DNA of 59,237 nucleotides from a virus: IMG/VR virus record IMGVR_UViG_3300036852_000085, positions 1 to 59,237 of that record; one strand, 5' to 3'. Shown piece by piece: positions 1 to 5,767 of this stretch (position 1 is its first letter; each line of letters starts with the position of its first letter). The notes under the pieces were generated by a model. It saw only the letters and a program-made list of their open reading frames with translations, ran no database searches and was not told where the DNA came from. The position numbers and the translations under genes were made by a program.

Positions 1-103
1 GCGCCCGTGTGTCCAGTCTAGCTCAGGGTCCCACGGTGAGCTGAGAGCCCCCGTCCGGCCTGGTCTACATAGGGCGTGAGGGGCTCTCTGTGAGCAGGGG
101 AAA
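1..103. repeat. Inverted repeat copy of 4360-4462 (left contig edge)
   Basis: Bases 1-103 are the exact reverse complement of 4360-4462; identity stops at position 104. Together with the 118-base pair at the other end of the window, this indicates that the segment 4360-5885 exists in two inverted copies and that the window starts inside the second copy. It contains a CCACGGTG word and the edge of a terminator, but no gene. Confidence 0.95.
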
Positions 104-134
104 GCCCCCGTCCGGGGGTCACCCAGACGGGGGC
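101..134 (-). terminator. Hairpin terminator closing the leftward small arm
   Basis: GCCCCCGTC (104-112) pairs with GACGGGGGC (126-134), a 9-bp GC stem. Read leftward it is followed by TTT (101-103). It lies just downstream of the last leftward open frame and at the boundary of the inverted repeat. Confidence 0.6.
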
Positions 135-140
135 TGCGCC

Positions 141-344
141 TCATGCGGCCGGGCGACTCACCTCCCGTACGTACCGGGCCCGGGCGTGCCGGAGCGCGGT
201 GCGCAGGAACACGGGGTAGTAGTCCCCCATCCCGGCTGTGGCCAGGATCTGCCAAGCCTCATGCGGCTTCCCGGCCTGGTGTGCGGTCCGGGCCCTGGTC
301 AGGACACGATGCCGCTCAGCTGGCCGGGGGTACTTGATATTGGG
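141..344 (-). CDS. Open frame without a canonical start, helical basic protein
   Basis: After an in-frame TAG at 345-347 the minus strand stays open for 67 codons to a TGA at 141-143. The product looks protein-like, with HQAGKPHEAWQILATAG and GDYYPVFLRTALRHARARY, consistent with a small helical protein. There is no early ATG, GTG or TTG; the first ATG is about 36 codons in. A rare AUC start, translation through the TAG, or decay of the 5' end could explain this. I do not recognise the family. It is the last frame of the leftward small arm, directly before the terminator. Confidence 0.35.
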   Translation of the reverse strand, partial: PNIKYPRPAERHRVLTRARTAHQAGKPHEAWQILATAGMGDYYPVFLRTALRHARARYVREVSRPAA

Positions 345-460
345 CTACTTAGACTCCACTGTGGACACTCCCAACTGCGCCAGCCACGGTGGCTGGCAGC
401 GTGCGCGCACGGGGGTCTGAGCCCTACCCGGCCCGATGGCCGATGCGTGCGCGCCTCTGG

Positions 461-589
461 TCAGCGACGGCGCATGCGCCGCACGGCCAGCCAGAGCAGG
501 AACGCTCCGGCCAGCCCGATGACCAGGGCCGGCCCCCGGGGTAGCCCGTGGGCCGGCTGAGCGGCCAGAATGGCGCTCAGTGCGGCCAT
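461..589 (-). CDS. 42-aa single-TM peptide
   Basis: The start is an ATG at 587-589 with the purine-rich leader GGGAGGGTGGGAGTC in front. The 42-aa product has one hydrophobic helix (ALVIGLAGAFLLWLAV, about residues 21-36) and a very basic C-terminus (RRMRRR), which by the positive-inside rule would lie in the cytoplasm. Its start overlaps the end of the upstream gene by 13 bases, so the two are probably translationally coupled. Function unknown. Small membrane peptides like this in phage accessory arms can be holin-like or act on the host envelope, but nothing here decides that. Confidence 0.6.
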   Translation of the reverse strand: MAALSAILAAQPAHGLPRGPALVIGLAGAFLLWLAVRRMRRR

Positions 590-705
590 GACTCCCACCC
601 TCCCGCGCCGAAGACGATCACGGTCAGCGCGGTCAAGCCGAGCCAGGCAGTACAGATCAGACCCGGCACGGACCTGAGAGGGCCCGTACGCTTCTCTGAC
701 GTCAT
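577..705 (-). CDS. 42-aa single-TM peptide
   Basis: The ATG is at 703-705, preceded by AGGAAGGATGGGCAGGGT, which offers a ribosome site. The product has a basic N-terminus (MTSEKRTGPLRS) and one hydrophobic stretch (LICTAWLGLTALTVIVFGAG, residues 16-35), ending in WESWPH. It has the same length as the gene that overlaps its 3' end, and the two form a coupled pair of tiny membrane proteins downstream of the Cys-rich gene and its terminator hairpin. No family recognised. Confidence 0.6.
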   Translation of the reverse strand: MTSEKRTGPLRSVPGLICTAWLGLTALTVIVFGAGGWESWPH

Positions 706-750
706 ACCCTGCCCATCCTTCCTCCGAGCGTCGTTCGCGCCCGTACGGCT

Positions 751-782
751 CGACCAGGGCCCCCAGATGCGGGCCCTGGTCG
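751..782 (-). terminator. Strong hairpin after the Cys-rich gene
   Basis: CGACCAGGGCCC (751-762) pairs perfectly with GGGCCCTGGTCG (771-782), a 12-bp stem with an 8-base loop, 22 bases past the stop of the leftward gene at 804. There is no clear U-run, so it could attenuate transcription or stabilise the mRNA rather than terminate fully. Confidence 0.55.
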
Positions 783-803
783 ACCGCTACCGGTACGACT
801 GAC

Positions 804-1364
804 TCAGGCGATCCGGAAGTGCCGCAGCCATGTCACATGTCCATGACTGCACCGGTCCCCCGCGTTGCCTGCCTTCACGGTGCCTGCGATGACACACCCG
901 TCCGTGCACACCAGGGCGTAGTCGCGAACGCCGGTGGTTGCCCACCGGCCGCCCTGGCACATGACGCACGTACACGTCAGCTCAGGCTCTGACGGCTCCT
1001 CGGGGCCATCGCAGCCATTACAGTGATCTTGGTTGCAACCGTCGCACGCCTTTACGCAGTGCTCACAGTCGCACGAGTGGCCGACGCACCCATTGCCGTC
1101 ACCCCCACTGCCGCGACACTCGCCACACTCGCACTCGCACTCATGCCCCGAGCACGAGCCATCGTTGCCGCAACAGCCACACTCACAGGTACATGTGTGC
1201 TGCGGCGCGGGACGCTGGGCTAGCGCCGCGTCCTGGTCGACATGGTCGGCCGGGACCCCGGGGCTGTCAGTGATCGCTCCGATGTAGTCACTTCGAAGCA
1301 TGTAGTTCAGCGACGTGTCGTCTGGCCGATCCGTTGTTGGGGCCGGCCAGTCCTGGACCGTCAT
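804..1364 (-). CDS. Cys-rich (metal-binding-like) 186-aa protein
   Basis: The start is an ATG at 1362-1364 with GGAGGGA immediately upstream. Residues 1-55 are ordinary and acidic. From about residue 56 to 145 nearly every third or fourth residue is Cys or His (CTCECGCCG, CECECGECRG, CDCEHCVKACDGC, CTCVMC). The last 40 residues again look globular. This pattern fits metal binding (zinc knuckles or metallothionein-like) better than disulfides in a cytoplasmic phage protein. It resembles in style the three tandem Cys-rich microproteins at 58030-58512, but I see no clear alignment. A short shared intergenic element (1415-1449) lies upstream. Function unknown. Confidence 0.75.
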   Translation of the reverse strand: MTVQDWPAPTTDRPDDTSLNYMLRSDYIGAITDSPGVPADHVDQDAALAQRPAPQHTCTCECGCCGNDGSCSGHECECECGECRGSGGDGNGCVGHSCDCEHCVKACDGCNQDHCNGCDGPEEPSEPELTCTCVMCQGGRWATTGVRDYALVCTDGCVIAGTVKAGNAGDRCSHGHVTWLRHFRIA

Positions 1365-1414
1365 GGTCCCTCCATTCTAGACAGTCCTATGTGGACCGTT
1401 CCGGGGGTAGGGGA

Positions 1415-1449
1415 GGTGCCGACCCTCGACCGTCCCATGTGGACGGATC
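1415..1449. repeat. 35-base intergenic repeat, copy 1
   Basis: This matches 2835-2869 with a single mismatch. It contains CCGTCC-CATGT-GGACGG, a 6-bp hairpin. Both copies lie in the gap upstream of a leftward gene (804-1364 here, 2370-2777 for the other), so a shared operator or processing site is plausible. Confidence 0.7.
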
Positions 1450-1462
1450 CCCTACCCGTTGA

Positions 1463-2215
1463 TCAGTTGTTGCGACGACGCTCGCCGTACCGGTTGATCC
1501 CGGCGCGGTTGTACCCGTGGATGTCGAACCCTCGGGTGTTGAACCCGTCCCGGTCGTACCCGTCCCGGTCGTACCCGTGCCGGTCCCGGCGCGTTCCCTC
1601 TTCGCCACGGTCGAACCCGTTCAGGTTGTACCCGTCCGGGTCGTAGCCGTTCGCGTCGTACCCGTTGCGGTCCCGCCCGTCCGGTGCCAGACCAGTCAAC
1701 CGGTCGTACTGCTCACGCGTCCAGCCACGGGCGTCCGTGCCGTTGCGCGACCAGCCATCGGCGTCGACGCCGTCACGGTTGAACCCGTCCGCGTCGTACC
1801 CGTACCGGTTGTACCCTTCCCGGTCGAGCCCCGTGTTGACATGGAACCCTTCGGAGTTGTACCCCTCCGGGCCCACGCCCCGGCAGTCCAGCCCGGCAGC
1901 GTCGCGCCACACGGGTCGGCCCTCACTGTCGGTCACGGTGCCTACCGGCTCGGGACCCTCTGGGTAGAGCCGGTGCAGGACCATTGACAGCTCGGCGCAC
2001 CACCCACGGGCCCGGCCCTCGTTCACGGCCCTGTCCACCACGCGGGCTTTCTGGGCCAGAAGCGCCCCGATCGTCTCATCCGAGACGGTCCGCTCGCCCG
2101 GTGCCCCGATCCACACCCCGCCGATCGCGTCGTGCTCGGTCGTCAGGGAACGCCATGGCTCGGTAGCGGCCGGGATCTCGGTGTCCAGCGTCGCCGTCTT
2201 GCTTTGGTCGGACAT
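1463..2215 (-). CDS. Protein with G-Y/F-D/N-x-D/E-G tandem repeats
   Basis: The start is the ATG at 2213-2215 (MSDQSKTATLDTE), with AGAAAGG upstream; longer upstream frames lack support. The protein is 250 aa. Residues 1-110 form an ordinary domain (ATEPWRSLTTEHDAIGG, VDRAVNEGRARGWCAELSMV). From about residue 117 to the end it consists of repeats of about five residues such as GYNSEGF, GYDRDGYDRDGF and GYDPDGYNLNGF, more than 20 units, rich in Asp, Asn, Gly and Tyr. Regular D-x-D-G spacing suggests calcium binding or an extended fibre, but that is inference. The DNA repeats follow the codons, so this is not a CRISPR. Confidence 0.8.
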   Translation of the reverse strand: MSDQSKTATLDTEIPAATEPWRSLTTEHDAIGGVWIGAPGERTVSDETIGALLAQKARVVDRAVNEGRARGWCAELSMVLHRLYPEGPEPVGTVTDSEGRPVWRDAAGLDCRGVGPEGYNSEGFHVNTGLDREGYNRYGYDADGFNRDGVDADGWSRNGTDARGWTREQYDRLTGLAPDGRDRNGYDANGYDPDGYNLNGFDRGEEGTRRDRHGYDRDGYDRDGFNTRGFDIHGYNRAGINRYGERRRNN

Positions 2216-2309
2216 GATCCAACCTTTCTCCGCCCCGGCACACTCGGCCGGGGGGTCTGCCGGTTCCCCCGGGGGCTCTGAGAGCGTCCGCCCGGGGGTC
2301 CCGTACGCG

Positions 2310-2358
2310 CCACGGTGGGGGTCTGAGCCCTGAGCGCCCCGTAGGCGCGTCACCGTGG
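2310..2358. terminator. Two-tier hairpin between leftward genes
   Basis: CCACGGTG (2310-2317) pairs with CACCGTGG (2351-2358), and within the loop GCGCC can pair with GGCGC. It follows the stop of the gene at 2370 and lies upstream of the repeat-protein gene. CCACGGTG is also a word repeated elsewhere in this arm (31, 384, 2827, 4425), so the hairpin may overlap an operator. Confidence 0.45.
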
Positions 2359-2369
2359 CTGTGCTGCTC

Positions 2370-2777
2370 CTAGCCCTCCTGAGTGGCCATGAACCGCTCA
2401 GTGGCCGCCAAAGCGGCCGCAGTGGCGGCCCTCAGGTCGGCCAGGATCTGCGCGGCATCGGTCGCCGAGCTGTCGGCCGCCGGCTCGGTGGTCGACTGGA
2501 CCAACTCCGCGCTCACCAGGACGAGATCGCGAACCTTGCTGGCCGGCTCGGCACCAAACCGAGCGTCACGCGCCAGACCGGCAACGTGGTTCTCGAGGGT
2601 GTCCGCGCCGTCGTACACGTACGACATCGTGATCACGCTGGTCGCCGTGACCAGCTCGAAGTCCCCGACTCCCGTGTTGAACGCCATGGCCTGGTCGATC
2701 AGGTCCCCGATCAGTCCGCTGTCGTCCAGTTCGGGTGCCGTGTCGATCGAGAACCGCACGGTGAGCTTGTGAGCCAT
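2370..2777 (-). CDS. Unknown 135-aa protein
   Basis: The start is the ATG at 2775-2777 (MAHKLTVRFSID), preceded by GGAGACAAAGATC, a good ribosome site; the longer frame upstream covers the intergenic repeat. The N-terminal half looks beta-rich (TVRFSIDTAPEL, FELVTATSVITMSYVYDG). The C-terminal third is an Ala-rich helix (AAQILADLRAATAAALAATERF). No family recognised. It sits in the leftward run of small genes, downstream of the 35-base repeat copy at 2835-2869. Confidence 0.65.
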   Translation of the reverse strand: MAHKLTVRFSIDTAPELDDSGLIGDLIDQAMAFNTGVGDFELVTATSVITMSYVYDGADTLENHVAGLARDARFGAEPASKVRDLVLVSAELVQSTTEPAADSSATDAAQILADLRAATAAALAATERFMATQEG

Positions 2778-2834
2778 GATCTTTGTCTCCTCTGGCTGTG
2801 CCGGGACCATCCCGGCCGCGCCGCGCCACCGTGG

Positions 2835-2869
2835 GGTGCCGACCCCCGACCGTCCCATGTGGACGGATC
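2835..2869. repeat. 35-base intergenic repeat, copy 2
   Basis: 34 of 35 bases match 1415-1449, including the CCGTCC/GGACGG hairpin. A CACCGTGG word directly precedes it (2827-2834). It lies upstream of the leftward gene at 2370-2777. Confidence 0.7.
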
Positions 2870-2883
2870 ACGGTGACTGCCTG

Positions 2884-3051
2884 TCATGCTTCGATGATCA
2901 CTGAATCGTGACCCGTGGCCGCAAGTTCTCGGCCGGACCGCCATACCTCCCGGATGTCAACATGCCAACCGCGCTCACGGCTGACCGCGAGCATGACTGG
3001 AAGATCCTCGTCAAACTCAGCCAGGATGGCGATCAGCTGACCGACCGTCAT
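2884..3051 (-). CDS. 55-aa small phage protein (MTVGQLI type)
   Basis: The ATG at 3049-3051 overlaps the TGA of the upstream gene (TGATG), which supports translational coupling and this short start. The product begins MTVGQLIAILAEFDEDLPV. This pattern (two helices followed by DxDLPV) is common in short unannotated proteins of actinophages and other phages, and its function is not known. The C-terminal half has GWHVDIREVW and ends in DSVIIEA. Confidence 0.7.
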   Translation of the reverse strand: MTVGQLIAILAEFDEDLPVMLAVSRERGWHVDIREVWRSGRELAATGHDSVIIEA

Positions 3052-3281
3052 CACAGCCCCCGGTTGAGACAGGCGATCGAGATCGCACGCTCGGTGTAGC
3101 CCCGGGGGTCGCTCGGTTCCTGGACCAGGCACCGAGCAACCGGGAAGCCGAGGTCATCGACCCCCGACCAGTCCAGGATGATCACCGGGATGGCGCCCCG
3201 GTCGTCCGTGAGGTGCGGCAGACAGGCGTTGCTGGTCACGGCCAGCGCTTCACGCTGAGCCATGACGTCTGCGTTGATCAT
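3051..3281 (-). CDS. Unknown 76-aa protein
   Basis: I place the start at the ATG at 3279-3281 (MINADVMAQREALAVT), with GAGGATCGAGGG upstream. An earlier ATG (MGPEDRGLQ) is possible. The product contains a beta-strand-like IPVIILDWSGVDDLGFPVARC. The next gene overlaps its stop as TGATG. No family recognised. Confidence 0.55.
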   Translation of the reverse strand: MINADVMAQREALAVTSNACLPHLTDDRGAIPVIILDWSGVDDLGFPVARCLVQEPSDPRGYTERAISIACLNRGL

Positions 3282-3318
3282 TTGTAGCCCTCGATCCTCC
3301 GGTCCCATGGCCGGTGGC

Positions 3319-3349
3319 TCCCAGCCTCCTAGCGACCAGGGGGCTGGGA
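3319..3349. terminator. Weak hairpin between leftward genes
   Basis: TCCCAGCC (3319-3326) pairs with GGCTGGGA (3342-3349), just downstream of the stop of the gene at 3367. There is no U-run. Confidence 0.35.
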
Positions 3350-3366
3350 CCGTCACACCATGGGCC

Positions 3367-3747
3367 CTACGCCCATCCGAACGGGCGAGCGTTCGGCTCG
3401 TCCGTGCTCACGGGCAGCGCCAGCGTCTGCTCCGGCTGGGCCGGCTCGGTGCCCGCGTAGTCGCTGCTGCGCGGGTCCATCATCAGTGAGTGCCGCTCGA
3501 TCGCGCCAGCGATGTTGCGGAAGCACTCCTGCGCCTGGTCGACGCTGTCGTGCGGGTGGAGCGTGGTCGCGCCGTCCGGGTCGGCAATCGTCACGATCAT
3601 CGTTCCGATACGGCCGGCCATGAGCGGCGCGGGACCGTTGCTGTCCAGCGTGAATCCCGCCACCCATTGGTCCCAGCCGTCCGGCTGGCCGATCCAACGG
3701 GCGTAGTCTGTGCGGGTCATGCCGGCCAGTGCCGCTTTGATGTCCAT
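3367..3747 (-). CDS. Unknown 126-aa protein
   Basis: The start is the ATG at 3745-3747 (MDIKAALAGMTRTDYARWIG), with CGGAGAAATGGAG upstream. The GTGGACACTCC element between that site and the start codon is one of three copies in this arm. The protein has an N-terminal helix, a beta-like core (IGTMIVTIADPDGATTLHPH), a helix (QAQECFRNIAGAIERH) and an acidic tail. It is not recognised. It is the second gene of the leftward small arm. Confidence 0.65.
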   Translation of the reverse strand: MDIKAALAGMTRTDYARWIGQPDGWDQWVAGFTLDSNGPAPLMAGRIGTMIVTIADPDGATTLHPHDSVDQAQECFRNIAGAIERHSLMMDPRSSDYAGTEPAQPEQTLALPVSTDEPNARPFGWA

Positions 3748-3823
3748 TGTGGACACTCCATTTCTCCGGTCTGACGACCGGGCACAGCGCCGGGACCCTG
3801 GGGGGGCCCGGCACCATGCTCGA

Positions 3824-3970
3824 TCAGCGACCCTGAGTGTCCGGGAACGGGTAGCGCCCCGTGGGGTTACCCGTGGTAGGCGTACCGGGCTGGCCCATGT
3901 CCTGGCCAGTCCGGTCCCGGCCGGGGGGCCGGGAGTCGCCTGAGGTGTCACGTGACGTCTTCTTCGCCAT
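3824..3970 (-). CDS. 48-aa disordered basic peptide
   Basis: The ATG is at 3968-3970, after AGAAAGGGAACC. The sequence MAKKTSRDTSGDSRPPGRDR is rich in Arg, Lys, Gly, Pro and Thr, so it is probably disordered. It is the first gene of the leftward small arm, next to the tRNA-like element. Function unknown. Confidence 0.5.
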   Translation of the reverse strand: MAKKTSRDTSGDSRPPGRDRTGQDMGQPGTPTTGNPTGRYPFPDTQGR

Positions 3971-4012
3971 CGTGTGGTTCCCTTTCTGGCGTTGGCAGCG
4001 TGCCAGCGTCCG

Positions 4013-4089
4013 TGACCAGGGATGGAGTCGAACCATCATCCAATCGGGCGCATGCCGCGCCGCCATGTGCGCTCCCGTTGCGCCTGGTC
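4013..4089 (-). tRNA. tRNA-like element, amino acid not assignable
   Basis: On the minus strand a 7-bp acceptor stem (GACCAGG with CCTGGTC, 8 bp if extended) encloses a perfect T-arm, GATGG-TTCGACT-CCATC, in the right position; total length is 77 nt. A middle stem-loop is present (GGCG-CGGCATG-CGCC), but its loop lacks T33 and the D-arm is poor, with only a GCGC/GCGC possibility. The element is therefore either a degenerate tRNA, a tRNA mimic or a remnant. If read as a normal 7-base loop the anticodon would be GCA (Cys), which I do not trust. It lies just upstream of the leftward arm. Confidence 0.4.
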
Positions 4090-4359
4090 ATTGCGTGTCC
4101 ACTGTGGAGTTTTCAAGGTACTGTTTGCCCTGGCCGCGCCTCCGGATCGCCCATCGGGCGCCGCGCCAGGCTATGCTCGGATGTGCGGTGGTTCGATGCG
4201 CCGTAGGCCTTGACTCCCCCGGGCTCTTGCCGTCCCGAGATCCGCGCTGTGCCGTTCGGTGCTCCGCTAGCCTAACCCCCCTCCCCCCTGAAAACCTCAT
4301 ACTTTCGGCTGATTCTTAACCAGCCATTCGGATGATACCGAGACATAGATCATTTACTA

Positions 4360-4462
4360 TTTCCCCTGCTCACAGAGAGCCCCTCACGCCCTATGTAGAC
4401 CAGGCCGGACGGGGGCTCTCAGCTCACCGTGGGACCCTGAGCTAGACTGGACACACGGGCGC
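4360..4462. repeat. Left edge of the duplicated segment (matches 1-103 inverted)
   Basis: Exact inverted counterpart of 1-103. I read this as the left 103 bases of a 1,526-bp inverted repeat, 4360-5885. It holds a CACCGTGG word (4425-4432). Confidence 0.95.
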
Positions 4463-4494
4463 TCAGCTCAGCCCAACGCTCAGCTCAGCCCAAC
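4461..4494. repeat. 17-base perfect tandem duplication
   Basis: GCTCAGCTCAGCCCAAC occurs twice head to tail (4461-4477, 4478-4494), starting within two bases of the point where identity with the left window end stops. Confidence 0.9.
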
Positions 4495-4832
4495 CGGATA
4501 CCCCCCCCTCCCCCATTCGGCCAAGGCCTCAGTCTGTCCAGATAGGACAGTACACATAGGACACATAGAGATCCTTGATCATGAAGCCCAGCCCGACCCG
4601 AGCCCCCCTGTCCCCCTCACGTGCTGCGCCAGCCCAGACCTGAGCCCCCAACGCTCAACCCTGGGCCAGCCAAGAGGGAAATGATCATGGATCAGTTGTC
4701 CTGGCCTGCAAAGCCCAGCCTAACTTCTGACTACACCATAATCCCATGGCTCTTCTTCGATGTCTTGGATCGAGGGGTCTGGGTTGGCTGGGCCTGACGG
4801 GTGTCCTTGCCTCCATGGACTTATAAACATTG
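4495..4832. other. Non-coding stretch in the duplicated segment
   Basis: I see no convincing gene. The stretch is pyrimidine-rich (runs of C) and has a pair of CACATAGGAC-like words near 4547-4575 and the AT-rich TTATAAACATTG near 4821-4832, which could be a -10 region for the gene at 4894. Confidence 0.4.
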
Positions 4833-4893
4833 ATGTGCATCTTGATATGCATCTTTAAACCATGTGCATCTTCGACCTGGAAACATGTGCATC
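4833..4893. repeat. Four ATGTGCATC-type repeats (operator or iteron-like)
   Basis: ATGTGCATCTT (4833), ATATGCATCTT (4845), ATGTGCATCTT (4862) and ATGTGCATC (4885) lie in the same orientation within 61 bases, running right up to the ATG at 4894. The spacing is irregular (12, 17 and 23 bases). They could be binding sites of an autoregulator or replication iterons. Confidence 0.75.
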
Positions 4894-5256
4894 ATGACCG
4901 AGGTCGTGATCAACGGGATCACCGAGGAACAGATCAGCCAGGACGCACCTCGGATGAGGGCCCTGCTGGCCATGAGGTACGAGAAGATCTGGCAGACCTG
5001 CGAGCCGCACATCAACGGTGACCGTCAAGCCAAAGGACTGGGCAGCGATCCTCGCTTCATCGAGGCGGGGATCAGAGTGCTCAGGGATCTTGGGCGGCTG
5101 TACAAGCTGGACCGTCCCAGCCCTGGGGAACTGGTGCAGGCTACCGGGGTGGACGTGGCGGCGCTGGTGTCCACGCGCCTGGCTGAGCTGGAGGCTCGGA
5201 TGAGCCAGGCTGATCCTGGCCCGGGGGAGGCTGGGGAGCAGGAGACTCGTAGCTGA
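4894..5256 (+). CDS. Unknown 120-aa helical protein of the duplicated segment
   Basis: I take the ATG at 4894 (MTEVVINGITEEQISQD); an earlier in-frame ATG at 4864 would start inside the repeat array and gives an unlikely N-terminus. Neither has a strong ribosome site, so leaderless translation is possible. The product is all helix-like: EEQISQDAPRMRALLAMRYE, DPRFIEAGIRVLRDLGRLY, then GVDVAALVSTRLAELEARM. It could be a small DNA-binding or terminase-small-subunit-like protein, but I cannot place it. Its last 116 bases overlap the convergent gene 5141-5527. If the segment is duplicated, the phage carries two copies. Confidence 0.7.
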   Translation: MTEVVINGITEEQISQDAPRMRALLAMRYEKIWQTCEPHINGDRQAKGLGSDPRFIEAGIRVLRDLGRLYKLDRPSPGELVQATGVDVAALVSTRLAELEARMSQADPGPGEAGEQETRS

Positions 5257-5527
5257 TCGGCACCCAGGTACGAGTTGCGCTGTCCAGAGTGAAGGCCTGG
5301 AGCAGCAGCACACCGGTCTTCTTGTTGAACTTCGTGCGTAGCCGGTCCTGGCCCAGGCTGAAGCGGCGCAGGGTCCGGTAGGCGCGTTGCCTGAAGGTGG
5401 CGACGTCCTCGTGGAAGTCCTGGCCGAGGGTCAGTTCCCACAGGTGGCCGTTGAGCCAGTCGACCCACGGGTAGTCGAAGTCTTCATCTCGGACAATTCG
5501 GTCGCGTGGACCGCGAGAGGTCGCCAT
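5141..5527 (-). CDS. Unknown 128-aa protein, convergent with 4894-5256
   Basis: The start is the ATG at 5525-5527 (MATSRGPRDRIVRDEDFDY). A longer frame from 5593 would run across the CCGTARAA promoter-region repeats. The core (DYPWVDWLNGHLWELTLGQD, then TFRQRAYRTLRRFSLGQDRL) is globular and resembles short actinophage proteins of unknown function; the last 35 residues are Pro-rich (SPAPQPPPGQD, PAPPRPPR). That tail is exactly the part that overlaps the opposing gene, so it is likely an extension tolerated by both frames. No clear Shine-Dalgarno site is present. Confidence 0.65.
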   Translation of the reverse strand: MATSRGPRDRIVRDEDFDYPWVDWLNGHLWELTLGQDFHEDVATFRQRAYRTLRRFSLGQDRLRTKFNKKTGVLLLQAFTLDSATRTWVPISYESPAPQPPPGQDQPGSSEPPAQPGAWTPAPPRPPR

Positions 5528-5550
5528 GGCCGCCGAGTGTAGCAGTAGTT

Positions 5551-5576
5551 CCGTAGAACCGTAAAACCGTAGAACC
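5551..5576. repeat. Three tandem CCGTARAA units
   Basis: CCGTAGAA (5551), CCGTAAAA (5559) and CCGTAGAA (5567) are directly adjacent, followed by CC. They lie 24 bases upstream of the leftward gene at 5527, where a repressor or activator array would sit. Confidence 0.8.
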
Positions 5577-5620
5577 AATCTAGCCAAGATCAACTAAGAA
5601 AGCCCAGGTCAAGAGCTAGA

Positions 5621-5765
5621 GTTTTTTCGGTTTTATGAGACTGGTCAGAATCGGAAAGGGTAGGTAGTTAAAAGGGGTTGTCCGATTTGCCCTGGTCTGT
5701 GCTCGGGCCTCAGATTCTGTGGCCGCTACTTTCCTTTCGGGAGAATCTCATAAAACCGAAGAAAC
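5621..5765. repeat. 20-base inverted repeat flanking a 105-base spacer
   Basis: Bases 5621-5640 and 5746-5765 are inverted copies with one mismatch, sharing the core TTCGGTTTTATGAGA. They lie in the gap between the leftward gene (start 5527) and the rightward gene (start 5861) and could bring bound proteins together or form a cruciform. Confidence 0.8.
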
Positions 5766-5767
5766 AA

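Noticed and set aside
90-560. Rightward 156-codon open frame in the left edge
   Set aside because: Low-complexity Gly/Pro/Arg composition, covers a terminator and the better leftward genes; typical of a GC-rich shadow frame.
1500-1870. CRISPR-like array of short repeats
   Set aside because: Units are 15-18 bases in codon phase without conserved repeats and variable spacers; they encode peptide repeats.
1517-1987. Rightward frame with VVPVPVVPV-like repeats
   Set aside because: It is the antisense of the G-Y-D-x-D-G repeat gene; the repeats derive from that coding sequence.
3861-4319. Rightward 152-codon frame across the tRNA-like region
   Set aside because: Runs through the promoter gap and the tRNA-like element, has no ribosome site and no protein-like pattern.
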